Assembly: GCA_905178155.1 (NCBI GenBank)
Contig: CAJINV010000001.1
Span: 16,182,142-16,246,141 of the forward strand
DNA from: Amoebophrya sp. A120
Lineage: Eukaryota; Sar; Dinophyceae; Syndiniales; Amoebophryaceae
DNA: 64,000 nt
Reading direction: 5' to 3'
Shown here: positions 11,125 to 22,935 of the stretch, piece by piece
How the letters are laid out: each line of letters begins with the position of its first letter
How positions within the stretch are numbered: the stretch's first letter is position 1
The notes under the pieces: model-generated
What the model saw: only the letters and a program-made list of their open reading frames with translations
Told to the model about the DNA's origin: nothing
Databases searched by the model: none
Position numbers and translations under genes: made by a program

Positions 11125-14100
11125 ATGGCAGCGGAGCAAGCATACCGCACTCACGATGAGTATGCGGTCACGCTCCAAAACCTGCTGGCCACCGAGTCTG
11201 CTGAAAAGGAAATGTCCCAAGGAGAGCTTCACAGGTACTAGTATTTCCATGGTTTAAGATTACCATTGTTGTCGTCGTCATCGAATGTTGTTTGTATGTT
11301 CATCGTGGACCGGAAAAAGCACGGCCTGTATGGGATCGTGGAAAAATAAATTGGCGCTTTCAGGTGGAAGAAGACGATTGACAGTCACCGGCGACAGCTG
11401 GTGAGCTTGATCCAGGACGGCATAAATCGCAAGGGCGAAAATGTGTGGAAAAGGCTGCAGGACGAGGTGCAGACATTTGAGGAGGATCTCCGGAAGCTCC
11501 AAAGCAAGGGCGCCGACGCTGACGGAGAGGGCGGTACACTTTGATTTGATGTACCCGCGGAAGTTCTGGAAAGGGCAATAAGTAGAATTGTTGCGTCGAG
11601 CTGATGTTTGTTGTGGGTGCTTTCGGTTTATTTATTAAGAAGAGCGCATCATGAAACTCACCGCGCAACATCAGGGTCCCCCCGGCGCACGTACGATGTG
11701 CTACGAGCAAGTTTGAATGAGACGCAGCGACGGTGCGAGAGCCTGAATAGCGATATGATGTCCCAACAGGAAGCGAACGGGCAGTTGGTTTCGAGTCTAA
11801 ACACCTGCAAAAACAACAACAAGGAGCTGCTGCAGCAGATTCAGCAACAAACCGCCGAAATCACGCGGCTCACCCAAGAACGCATCGCGGACGAGCAGAA
11901 GATGGATTTGATGCAGAGGCATCACAGACAGGAGGAAGAAACGTGGAAGCAAGACGGCTATCGCCGGCTCCATGTGCTGCGGGACCAGGGGGATGAAAGG
12001 TATATTTATTTTCAACATCTTGCGGATTCACTTCGCGAATGTGCAAACAAAAACATTCACACGTTGTATTCTGATCCGCAATTCTTTCCCACCGTGAGGA
12101 TTTCACCAAAAAGGTTTTCTACTACCGCCACGCACTTGACATCCAAGTTGAAGTTTGTGCAAGCCCGAGGCGCGGTTCTACAGGAGGAAACGGAGGGTCT
12201 TCGCGCACAGACGGGCGAGCAGCGCTCGCAGCTCTTGGGGATGAAGGACAGCATGCTGAACTCGTTTCAAGGAGTCAATGTCCGAATGCTGCAAGAAATG
12301 GACGCCAAAGAGAAACAGCACCGCGCCACCAGAGAAAAGCTGAAGGACCGCATCAAGGACCTGGAGCTCAAGCTTATGGAGGTATCTAGTACACCCAGTC
12401 AATTTTTTTCCGCATTGCTGCGCGACGGCAACACGCGCATGAATCTTCTAAAGCGTTTTGGTATCTTTTTGCATATGAAGATCATGATGTGACACGAAGC
12501 GTGCTCCTTCCCATTATGAAGTCGAAACGTCACCCCCAATACCCCAACAGGAACACGAGTTCCACGGGCACGAGGTGAGTTCGTGGTCGCATCGCTATGT
12601 CGGCGTGCAGGCGGAGAAGGAAGATTTGCAGGCACGCATGGACCGGGAGCTGAGTATGCTGACGGCGCAGAAACAGGGGTTGGACCGCAGCGTGAAGGCG
12701 GAGCTGAACCTGTACGAGACGGAGCTGGGCAAATTGAAGAGCACGATTCAGGACTGCCAAAAGGCGCGATCCGACCTGGAGAAGCAACTGGACGACGCGA
12801 AAAGGGAGGTGTTTCGCTTGCAGTCGGTCTACGGCAGCATAGAGACGGAGGTGCAGTGCAAGGACTCGGTCGTGAGCGACCTGCGGAAGCAGCTGCGCGA
12901 CGCCGACGACGCGCTGTCTGCCGCCGTGGCGGGCAACGAGCACTTGCGGTGCCAGATGGAGGAGCAGCGGCTGCGGTTCCAAGACATGAACGAGGGCGAG
13001 GCGGCCCGGCTCCGGAACTCCTACGAGGAGAAGGTGCAGAAGCTGCAGGAACAGCAGCAAAACGAGACCCAGCTGCTCGAGTTCCAGATCAAGAGCCTCG
13101 ACGAAGTCCTCGGCGAAAAGGACCAGCAGCGGGAACGCCTCCTCAAAATGATGGAGCAGCTGCAGTCCGAGTGCGGCGTTTTGGAGCGGGACGTGGCCAT
13201 CTGGAAAACCACCTTCGACCAGGGGGTGCGGAACCGGCACGACCTAGAGCGCGAATACGCACTCTGTCGCCAGGAGTGGTACTCGCATTTTTGTTTTTGC
13301 TTGTTCGTGGAGTAAAGTAGCCCTGGTTTTGTTTATTGTGTTGATTTCAGCGAAGATAACTTATGATCTGTGCCTTAGGTTTCATCCGTCTTGCAGCCAC
13401 AGTAGCGATGACGAAAACTTGACGTGCGTGCTGTACCATTTCGGCATTAAGCTAGTGTGGTTAATAGCATCTAGCGAAAGAACTTATCGAATCATCACAA
13501 CAGGGCAAGACAGAAGCTTACGGTGATTGAGACCACAGAGACAAACGACAGCAAGCGACAAACGCTGGAAACGGAGCTGAAATTCCTTACCGACAGTTTT
13601 ATCGATTACAAACGCCAGGCTGCCAGCAAGGAAACGGAACTGCAAGGTAGTTTTACTCATCATGTATGCGACGTAGCTTCATATGCATGCTGCGAGCGCT
13701 CCTGGGTCATCTGAATGACTTGGCACGTCCAATCGGCCGATCGGTTGAACCAAAAACCGCAATCGTTCTCCAGGTCGCATCAACAGTTTCGAAGACGTTC
13801 TGAAGACCACGAAGGCACACCAGGCGGAGGCGCAGGCCTCCCTCACGGACGTACTCGACGTGATCGGCAAGACGAAGCAGGACGCCAGCCTCCAGTTGCA
13901 GATCTCCACGGAGACCTGCTGTCAACTGGAGCGCGACCTCGAGCAGAAGAAGCTGGAGTGGGACGAGGAGCGCAAGCGCCTCGACGTTTGCCTCGAAAAC
14001 GAGCGCCGGGACGCGTCGGATAGCAGAGAAAAGTACTAACAACATCTTCGAGACGTCTTGTTTCTACTAGTTTGTCGTTGCAAAATTGCTCTTCTGGTGT

Positions 14101-15010
14101 ACTGCTGATTTAAGGCATCCAGTCGTATCTTCAGGACAAGCCTCGTAAGTACAACAACTACTTCATGCTAGTATTTTACTGACTCTCGTCTTCCACTTCT
14201 ACGCACTAGCTGTAACCGTATCGCTCCCTCAGGTACGAGAAGTGGCGGGAGCAGCACGCGGTGGCGCTGAAGCAGGTGTCAGAGGAGAGCTCGGCGAAGA
14301 TTGGCGCGCTGGAGGACGAGAAGAAGCGGCGCGAGGAGCAGTTCGCGAAGGAGGAGGGTGGGTTGCAGGCGTCCATCCAGCAGAACCTCGGCAAGGTGGA
14401 GTCGCTGAAGCAGGAGGCCGGGCGGTTGCGACACACGGTGCAGGACGCGAACAACAAGTTCGCCCAGCTGCGCCACGAGGTGGAGCGGGAGGAGCGGGAG
14501 ATGCAGTTCCAGCACAACCAGTACTACGAGGAACTGAAAACGCTGGCCGCACAAGTCGAGGAGTCGAAGCGCAACGAGGCCACCATCTTGAAACACTTGG
14601 AGGCCACGGCTTTGCGGAACGACCTGGAAACCAAGCGCCTCGTGAAAGAGCTTGAGGAAACCAAAGGTAGCCACAGTGAATTGGTTTCCAGTGTGCATTC
14701 ACCTAGAGGAGGTTGATTTATTTGAAGTTTCAGTCGCACGGTATATGGAAAATAAAGAATGCTTTATTTTTGAGGATACTGTGGTCAGAAACACGCATGA
14801 AAATGAAAAATAGAAATCGGCGGCACGACGCTGGGCCAAGCGGAGCACAAGCTAAGCAAGTTCAAAGAGACTTACGCCGAGACGCTGGAGGGTACTTCGC
14901 AAAAGTACAGTCAGGAGCTGGGGAAGGAACAGCAACGCCTTGACACGCTCAGCCGCGAGAACGAACAATTGAAGACGTTTTTGCGTGAAGACATGGGCAT
15001 TGTTTCCTAG
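11125..15010 (+). CDS. Long coiled-coil protein, nine exons
   Basis: Predicted 882-aa protein that is almost entirely alpha-helical coiled coil (dense E/K/Q/L heptads, many Arg/Lys/Glu) with no catalytic domain. Exons: 11125-11234, 11364-11533, 11675-11999, 12099-12381, 12551-13278, 13504-13646, 13774-14032, 14233-14666, 14814-15010. All phases agree and all introns are GT-AG. The acceptor of intron 3 could instead be at 12113, and leaving that segment unspliced also keeps the frame. The N-terminus begins MAAEQAYRTHDEYAVTLQ. Seven of the eight downstream exons start with G, four of them GT. The architecture suits a structural protein of the basal body, cytoskeleton or Golgi, but I recognise no family, so function is open. 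The first and last exons are less certain than the middle. Confidence 0.8.
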
Positions 15011-15882
15011 ACTCATAGATTTGAGCAGCTGTCGCGAAAGCGAAGCATTTTTTTTACCGGAATAGAAAAGTTTAGAACAGTAGTGAGAATAACCTTGTTA
15101 ACTGAATCGAGTATACTGACAGAAAAATTTAGAATTACTTATTTTAGCAAAACAGCGTTGACCGACGCGAAAGCCGCTAGGCGGCGAGAGAGAGAATAAT
15201 TAGTGAGAAGGAAACACGTCGCCTCTGTACCTCCCCTGGAGGTTGGTTGCGCTTTTATGTCTTTGGTTGTGTGCTCTCGCTTCTTTATCATGGTCCTATT
15301 TTTCATTTCGCATATTTCGACGCAGGAAATCGAAAACTCGTGAGGCATGAGGATTTCCCATTGAGTTTTTTCACTGACGCAAAAACAAAAATGAACGACG
15401 CTATTAAATACCGACTTTGAAGATAGCGGGGAGCAAACTGGTACTTGCATGATGGAACTAACGCGGCTTTGGTTTGTACATATGCGCAATTGATGAAGAT
15501 GAACACAACTACCTTTACATGAGTGAGAAAGTGTCGATATTCAAGCCAGCGAGTCTGACACGCGCAGCAACGCGTCGTGAGCCACAAGGCTTCTCGCAAA
15601 CCGATGTTTTTGAGGAGAAGGAATGAGCGAAGGGAAGTATTTGTATCTCCACGAAGAGATGTAGTACAGATGATGAAGCAGATTCAGTCCAAAAGATCTC
15701 TGATCTCGATGGAATGCCCGAGAACGTGAAAACAAAAAGTCAGCACCGACCATCTGTGGAAAGTACAGCAGAACTCGGCGCTTGAGTCCGGCGGGGGGAG
15801 AGATGAGAGTCTGAATTTGAGGTCCTCTAGGAGCATGTTCATGTTTGCATAGAAGCTCGATTTTGCCCCCACGGTCAGCACC
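15011..15882. other. Intergenic, no gene seen
   Basis: AT-rich spacer. An antisense ORF across 15541-16062 overlaps the next gene and has no protein-like features. The final bases before 15883 are a plausible 5' leader. Confidence 0.6.
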
Positions 15883-18800
15883 ATGTCCCGTTTCCTGCGT
15901 TGGGAGATCGACGCGGTCTCGGAGACCGTCGTGAACTACAAGGTCTTTCTCTTGTCGTTCCTGTACGAGTTGACTCTTGCCCCCTTTTCGGGTTTGCTCT
16001 GCTGTCTGTTGGAAGGTGATAATTCCGCACGGAACCGCTACCTTATCCTCGACCGGAAGCAATTCGATATGTTTTGGGGCAACAACCGTTTCGAGACGCT
16101 ACAGAACATGGTTTGGATATTCAATGATCACTTTATGTGCGTCTTGTTCGTCTTCTATCTGTGGGCGAACATGGACGTGCGGAGGAAGATTGATGAACTT
16201 AAGTCGTCCAATGAATTCTGGTGCCGCCATTTCCTCTTCGAATGGTTCTTTGTTCACGACTACAAGTTCTACGCAGGAGCTGCAACCCGGTATCGAGAAC
16301 TACGGTGATAATTTAGACGCGGTGGACGGGATGCTTTCGTATCTGATCCTGGTGGACATTCATTACTATGACTTGCTGTTTTTGCTGCTGGTCAAGGTCC
16401 ACAAGTCGTCTTGCATCGCGCTCAAGTACGCGACTTTTGGACTGTCGGAGATGCGGTTAGTGCGGTCGGACAACAACTTCTACGTGGACATGGGGTTCAC
16501 CGAGCGCAGAATGGGGTTCGATTTGTTCTACGACGGCAGCGGTTGTTACGAGCAGCACGTGCTGGAGCAGCTTTTGCTCAGTTGCTTCCGCACGGCCGAG
16601 CTGATCCGCGGCGTCGACTGTGTGCATTTCCGGTTGGACCCCTTGAGTGCGTATGACGTCGAGGAGGAGTTAGAGCAACTGATGATACGGGAACAACAAG
16701 AGCAGCAGCAGCAGCTTGGAGGTCTGCAGTTCCAAAATCATGACGCAGAGCTGCACAGGGGCACTATCCCCATGGATGCACGGTCCTCTGGAAGTTTGTA
16801 CGCTGCGCCAGAGGTTTTGCTGCTCGCACAAATCGTTGAGGGTCTCGTGGACAGATTGCTCGCGGAGAACAAGGGATTGCGGGCAAGGATCTTGCTAGCG
16901 GAACAGCAAAGTCCTCGAGCTGGATATGAAGTAGAGGCGGTTAAAGGCAGCAGGTCTCTGGCGGATAAAAAGTTTCTCGCGTTCTCGTGGCTGGACCATT
17001 CGAAACTCTTTCTGGACTGCATCAACCTGCCCGAGGTCTTCACGACCGTCAAAAAGGGGGCTTTGCCGCTCACGCAGGAGGCTGCCGTCAAGTCGACCCT
17101 GAACAAGTGGGGAGATCTCCAAGCCTTGCTTGGGGTGTCCCGGGAACTGACACGCGAGATCGAGCGGCAGTGGCCGACGATCGATGCGGAGGCTGTGTTC
17201 GGTCAGGAAAGAACCGCAGACGAGGTCGACGTCCAGCTTGGTGGCGAGGCACTAAATGAAGGCGGAGGTGAGTTTTCAAATAAGCCGTGGCAATGGTATA
17301 TGCAGTCACGAAAAGACGTGCAAAAGCTCGTAGTTAAGGTATTTTTCAATGCGGCGTCCTCATCAAAGGCACGTGGGGACGAGGCAACATCATTGGACGG
17401 CTCGTTACTGCGGGCGGTGTGTGCGCGGCTGGGAGTCTTCGTGGACGAGGAGAACCATGGGGAATCTGCTGACACGAAGATGCCGTGGCCGGGGAGTGTT
17501 GATCACTATGCTCCATCTTCTGCAGACGGCGTGCCCAAGCACGCAACCGACTCATCCGCCGCCGGCGTGGCGACGCTCTCGGTTCCCCTGCCGGCGACCA
17601 CAGTGTCGTACGTTCTTGCTTGCCTGGCGTGCAAGCCCGATGACATGATGGGGGCAATCTCGGGATCGATCATTCTCTTCGCGCTCGTGGCACCTATGTT
17701 GCTGAACAATTTGGTTCGACTCATCCAGACCGGCGCTTTTCTGAGTCAGTACTCGCACATCGGTTCGATCCTTCATTTATGCCGGCTTTTGCCGATGTGG
17801 GGCATCGGGGGCGCGTATTGGGCGTGCATTAGCTTTTTGATTTTCACAGTTTTGGAGATGAGGAAGCGTTACCGCATGGCAACGCTCTTCCTGGCCACCT
17901 TCGGCGATCGGGAGGCTTTGCTGGAAGTTGTTCAGGAACAGTTTGCCGACGGAGGTGATTCACGCGGCAGCGATGAGGCCCGAAGCGACACTTCTCCTGG
18001 TGATGACGACTGGGATCATTTAAATGGATCCGACAGTGATCCTGATCCTCTCGGCCTTGGAGTTTTGTTTCCAGACCGAAAAAATCGTGCAACCAAGAAA
18101 AACTCCGAAACGGGGGCGAACAAAGTGAGTCCGAATCCGGTCCCGTTTGCGCGGGCACTCAACATAGACGCAGTCCTCGATCGGGAGATAGAGCGCAAGA
18201 GAACTACAAAGACGGCAAATAAAGATGTTGGCGCTCCGTCCGTTGCAGGGACCTCTCACCCGCTAGGTTTGTCCGAAGAGGCCCAGGCGGAAATCAAGGC
18301 CATTTACGAGTCGCGGTTCCGCGATTTCCGGCTCGCGACGAATCTGCTCGCCCTGAATTCCCCCGAAGACCTCCTCGCGTTCCGAGTCGTGGCGATGCTG
18401 ACGGGCGGAACCTTTTTGGGTAACGCCGCCGCGCGGTATTCAAATGCGGACGCTATTGCGCATTGGTGCTTTCTCTGTCTCTGTGTTGGCCTCATCGTCC
18501 ACATGATCCTGGCTATGCCCGACCTTCAGGAAGATGATGGTAACTCGAACACCGCCTCCGAGTCCGATGGCAGTGCTAGGCCGTTGCTCTTCCCGCACCT
18601 GGCCTCTCCGCGGCCCATCCATCGCGAGTACGGTCTTTACTGGCCGCCGCTTGTGGAAGCGGGTTTTTTCGTGTGTTGGTTCAGTCTGGGAACGGCCGGG
18701 GCCGTGTTTTACGGGACGCAGGTGAACAGAGGCGCTCCGAGAATACTGAGCATCGTCCACCGCGCGAAGCGAAATTACGACAAAGTGTTTTTTAAGAAGC

Positions 18801-19756
18801 TGGAAATGTACGAAAAGTACGTATCTATGCGGAAGGGGAGCACGAGAGCTGACGCAGAGGACACCATAGACGCTACCCTAGAGGTAGACGGCAGCAGTAT
18901 TTTTAACAGTGGCCGGCCTCAAGCGGAGCCGATCGCGGGATTCTCGTCGCGATTGAATGCCGAGGACATTCAGAAGCTGGACAATGCTCCTGCGCTGCCG
19001 GTGGGGTTGTCTGGAACTACTGCTGTGACGCTAGAACCGACGACAAGAAGTACGGCTCCCAGACGCTCGGCGTCCTCGATGTCACGTGGAGGGATGTCCA
19101 CGGTGTCGAGCTCGTCGCGATCGTCGGTTCTCCGGAGTGTGGAGTCGAGTCTGATCGGAAGTGAAGTTGAGGAGGGCGCGTTGAGTCGGCAACCAAATCT
19201 CGTGGACACCGTGAAGGACCAGTACGAGCGCCGCTACAGGGCCAGCAAAGAAAAATTCAGGGTGATGCAAACGTTGCAAGAAGAAGACGAGGAGTTTGAG
19301 GTCGCGCCAACAGGAGCACAAGCGGGCGCAGAGGAGAATATCGACGGAGCACTAGAGCCGCGTGGAAATAACGGACTCTACGGGAAGATGAAAACTGGGC
19401 GCCCCTGGTCGTACCTGGATTTGGGCCTAGTCGAAGATCCCGAGCCACTCGCAGCAGTTGCATCTCCGAATGGGTTCGGTTTTGCAGACTTCGCGCAACT
19501 GAATGTCACCACCGACGACATCAAGCAGCTGAAGTTGGACCGCGAGCTTTTCCAGGACACTGCCACCAGCGTTTTGGCCGACCTGGACCAGTATTTCCAA
19601 CAGCATCCGGCAAAGATCATGTTTATGCCGTGCACCGTCGAGTTGTTCCGGGTCATTTACGCGGCCCTCGCCACGCTCGCCGGTGTCATCCTGGCCGCTC
19701 TATACTCCAAAGGAGTGCTCTTCTCGCCGTTCGCCTTTCTCGACTCTGGCGCCTGA
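15883..19756 (+). CDS. Large polytopic membrane protein, unknown function, with a frame break near 16250-16300
   Basis: ATG at 15883 opens a frame with hydrophobic helices (FLLSFLYELTLAPFSG, FMCVLFVFYLWA) that runs to a stop at 16308. From about 16298 the +1 frame carries on to 19756 as ENYGDNLDAVDG and beyond. The break can be explained by a 46-nt GT-AG intron 16252-16297, by another tiny intron ending at 16266, or by a one-base indel. The rest holds hydrophobic segments near 16330-16410, 17600-17700, 17710-17860, 18390-18520, 18630-18720 and 19640-19740. These are separated by long polar loops, including a Glu/Gln-rich stretch at 16670-16720 and Ser-rich acidic regions. The protein is about 1,270 aa with its C-terminus just after the last membrane span. 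No transporter or channel motif is recognised. Confidence 0.75.
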
Positions 19757-20832
19757 TCCCAGTGATGTTGAGAGGAAATCAGTAGAGTGTGGTTGTTTCT
19801 GTTATTTCTTGTTGTTTCCGCAGTTTGATGTTTCTGGAGGCGATCTTAGATTAGCGCTCGGTTGGGTGAGGTCGCCGCCGCTATCGTCAGCCGGTGGATC
19901 TAGTATGTTCGCAGCAAACCTCCGAAGTGGATATTTGGAAGCCCGGAACTTTCTCTATTGTAAAGACCGACGAACACAAGAATATTCACTTCATAACTAC
20001 ATTTGTGCTTCTTGGAGCAGGGAAGGGGCAGTTTAGTAGATTCTTCCTTGCAAGCATTGGGTCGAATTGTTTGTAAAGTAACTTAGCTGCGGAAGCGCCG
20101 CGCGAGCCCTGAAGCTTTGTCACCGAACAAAAGATTACGAGGGATGAAGCTGATGCTGAAGATACATGTTTGTTTCCGTATTCTGGTAATGTCAGTTTCA
20201 ATTGCTGCTATCGCAAAATCCCTGCGGCTGTTGCAGCGACTCACCTGCCATTTGTTTGTACCGGATCCATATCTTGCACTTCTGATTTTCAGAAGTTTCG
20301 ACTGAGGGCGTGATGCTCACTTTGTCCGTGATGAACTTTAATTTTTCTGATGGTTGACCTCGACAGAACTTGTTTCGATCCACGTCTTCAGCACACAAGC
20401 ACGACATCAAGGTGAACAAGATCATTGAGGCGTACAGATGCGACGTTTTCCCCTTGCGAAAGGCGTGCAGTTTTTGCACTGTGAACTTTGTTGATCGTTC
20501 TGCGCTTTTTCGATTTTTGTTGAGCAAAGTTTTGACGTAGACGTTTTTGTTTGCGCAAGGATGGAAGAAAAACAAAAACTGTGTGAAGTAGCACATACAC
20601 CAATCGGATCTCGTCCACATCGCGACGCACTTATTGCTTGTCACGAGATCATACACAACATACGAAGAAATTCAGGCACCAGGTCTGGATCGTCACCGCA
20701 TGCTATTGTAACTTAAGAAAGTGATAATTCAACAACACCAGCATACGCAAGTAGATTTGCCTTTGCCGCAGCATACTTGTTCCTTTGTACGCGTTTTGGA
20801 TTAATTCCATAAAGAACTTACCAAGAGGAAAA
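19757..20832. other. Intergenic, no gene seen
   Basis: Short ORFs on both strands only, with no conserved-looking block. It contains the 3' UTR of the membrane-protein gene and the leader of the p32 gene. Confidence 0.6.
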
Positions 20833-22614
20833 ATGTTGTCCACGTTGCGATCCGCGGGTCTCCGAGGTGCGAGCCGGCAGGCCGGGAGTGCGATGCGCAC
20901 TGGCGCCCTTACACGGTTGAATGCGGTACTTGCTCCTTCATCGCAGAACGCGTGCAGTAGCTGTCGTAACGGATGCGCGGCATGCAGCAGCGTGGCGCGA
21001 GCTTTCTCTTCTGCCGCAGTGAAGAAGCTTCAGACAGGTTTGTGAAGAGAAAAAACAATAATGCTTTAAGTAGACTTCTCGACCCGCAGAGCTTTAGCAT
21101 CCCCGCCTGGCTGTTTCATCCCCTTGCATACGGATTTTATCGTTTTAGGAGCTACAACTACTGAATTATACGCACTCACCTTTTGTTGATGTTTTCATGA
21201 GGTTTCCTAAACCTACATGCGAAGGAATTTAGTCGTGTTGCTATCCACCAAAACCAGGTTTGGCGCAGGAGCTCCAGCACGAGAAGGACAACTATGAGAA
21301 ACCCGCAGAGCTTTCTAAGGTGCCAGCCGGATGGAACTTCACAGAGGATGCAGGAAACGTGAACATGAAGCTCGAGAAGACGCTTGGTAGTGCAGTCTTT
21401 TTTCACGGACAGTGTTTTTTCTCTCGTGGGAAGTACGTATTTTATACACCTACATGCACAGTCTTCAGATCCTACTTTGGTCTACTTTTATGTTAGCGCC
21501 TCTCTATTCAGATGCACCTCTTGATGCCATCTTGAAAAAAACAGCTGGTGACCGAGTGTGTAAGGTTGAGTGGCAGCTGGTGAGCCCGCCAATGGCTTAC
21601 GAGGACGATCCGGAGTATCAGGAGGGGGAGACCCCTATGGATTGCAAAAGTGTCTGGGTCTGGAAGATTGCAACTTGTCATGGTAAATCTGAAGCATGCA
21701 AAAATCTGTTTTGCATGAGCGGCAAAAGCTGTCCACTTTTGACCAAGTTGGAAGGGAGTTTCTCATGCAGGACAGGCATGGCGGAGACTTCGCAGAGTCT
21801 GTCATGCTAAGTCCCGCATTCCAGACCTCATGGGTCATGGAAAATCTGCATGACAAGTCTACACTCTTCCAGACCCAGACATTTTTACATTTGATAACCC
21901 CAGAGGAGCCGACGGAAGTGGAGCTCACCGTCACCGTGGAAACCAAGGATGGAGCCGAAGGTACTTACAACTTCGAACACTTATTTCGACGTGGGAGCAT
22001 ACTTCTACTTGTTTAAGCCTCGTCACGAAACGTCCTTGTAGCAGGAGCCAGACTTCTTGCTTTTTTTTTCATTCGTTTGAGTGCAAACAAGCATGCTGAT
22101 ACTGCATCAAAGGTTTGACGTATTTCTGCTCGACGTCGAGCATGGAGGGGGCGAAGGAAGGTCCCAAAACGTCGCTTTCCATCGGGAACTTGAAGACGTG
22201 GAGCTCCGTCGAGGAGCGCGACAATGCCGCAGCTTACAACGGTCCGGAGTTCGATGACCTGGATGACCGATTGCAGGAGGCCATGGAAGAATACCTCGGT
22301 ACTACACATACAATGGGAGCTGCGCATTTTCTCTGATTGTGCTAGAAAATTATTCGTATGAAAATGAAAATGTTCTCAATCAGTGCATGATGGGATGATT
22401 GTCGTGTTGCAGAAGTAGCTCGATTTACGTCGACTTTATGAACCCCACCATCTAGAAATGCAAATGATTCGACATCACAAATTGAATGAAAACAGCGGAA
22501 ATCGGAGTCTCGGAGGAGGTACAGGAGTTTGTCAATGCAAGTGCTGCGGACAAGGAGCAGCGCGAATACATGCGGTGGATGGAGAATCTGAACAAGTTCG
22601 TCAAGGTATTGTGA
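20833..22614 (+). CDS. Mitochondrial p32 / MAM33 (C1QBP family) acidic matrix protein
   Basis: Six-exon gene for a 266-aa protein: 20833-21037, 21258-21386, 21545-21649, 21904-21960, 22113-22298, 22496-22614. The N-terminus is Arg/Ser/Ala-rich with RAFSSAAVKK, a good mitochondrial presequence. The mature part has the p32 layout: an acidic beta region with VELTVTVE, then FDDLDDRLQEAMEEYL, an IGVSEEVQEFV helix, and the C-terminal hallmark KEQREYMRWMENLNKFVK. p32 proteins form doughnut trimers in the matrix and support mitoribosome function and translation. Intron 1 is flanked by a perfect 8-bp repeat, intron 3 contains a terminal-inverted-repeat element, and another such element begins at the stop codon. 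Reading through gives FVKVL-stop (22614). Splicing 22606-22929 would give FVKA-stop (22935). Confidence 0.88.
21643..21889. mobile_element. Terminal-inverted-repeat element forming intron 3 of the p32 gene
   Basis: The left arm at 21643-21682 (TGCAAAAGTGTCTGGGTCTGG onwards) is matched by the reverse complement of 21849-21889. Both arms share TGTCTGGGTCTGGAAGA and ACTTGTCATG. The intron is 21650-21903 (GT-AG), so almost the whole intron is this foldback unit, and the left arm overlaps the last exon bases. The interior also has several partly inverted CATG-containing words. It has no coding capacity and is MITE/introner-like in form. No clear target-site duplication is seen. Confidence 0.8.
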
Positions 22615-22925
22615 GGAAAAATCCCCCCTCCCCATATTGAAATATTTCGTCTGAAAATTTGTGATGCAGATTTGAGGTGACAAATCCTGTCTGTCTTGCA
22701 AGAAGGCAAAGCCAGAGAATCCGCCGCATTATGCCGGCGGTTTGTGATGCGGTTGGGCTTACAGAGCCGACATCTGTCACGCTAGTCCCCTACGTCAAAA
22801 CCTCTCGACCCAGGCTTGGCATATGCCTGCAGTCCTCTCCAGCAAGACAGGCCTGATTTGTGTACGCAAATCCAGCATCAGAAACTTCGTTTCGATATGG
22901 GGAGGGGGGATTTTTCCCTTTGATG
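22607..22925. mobile_element. MITE-like foldback element at the 3' end of the p32 gene
   Basis: The left arm begins near 22615 (GGAAAAATCCCCCCTCCCC, then ATAT) and runs about 60 bp. The right arm ends near 22917 as its reverse complement. The shared part covers the CCCCCCTCCCCATAT block and further words such as GATGC and ACAAATC. Both sides carry CAAGG (22602-22606 and 22926-22930), a candidate target-site duplication. The interior is unique, with a GCCGCC/GGCGG hairpin, and is non-coding. The first base after the left CAAGG follows the coding phase, so the insertion supplies the current stop codon or forms a terminal intron. Confidence 0.8.
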
Positions 22926-22935
22926 CAAGGCCTAG

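Noticed and set aside
12576-12609. Possible 34-nt intron in the coiled-coil gene
   Set aside because: The reading frame is open straight through from 12551, so no splice is needed.
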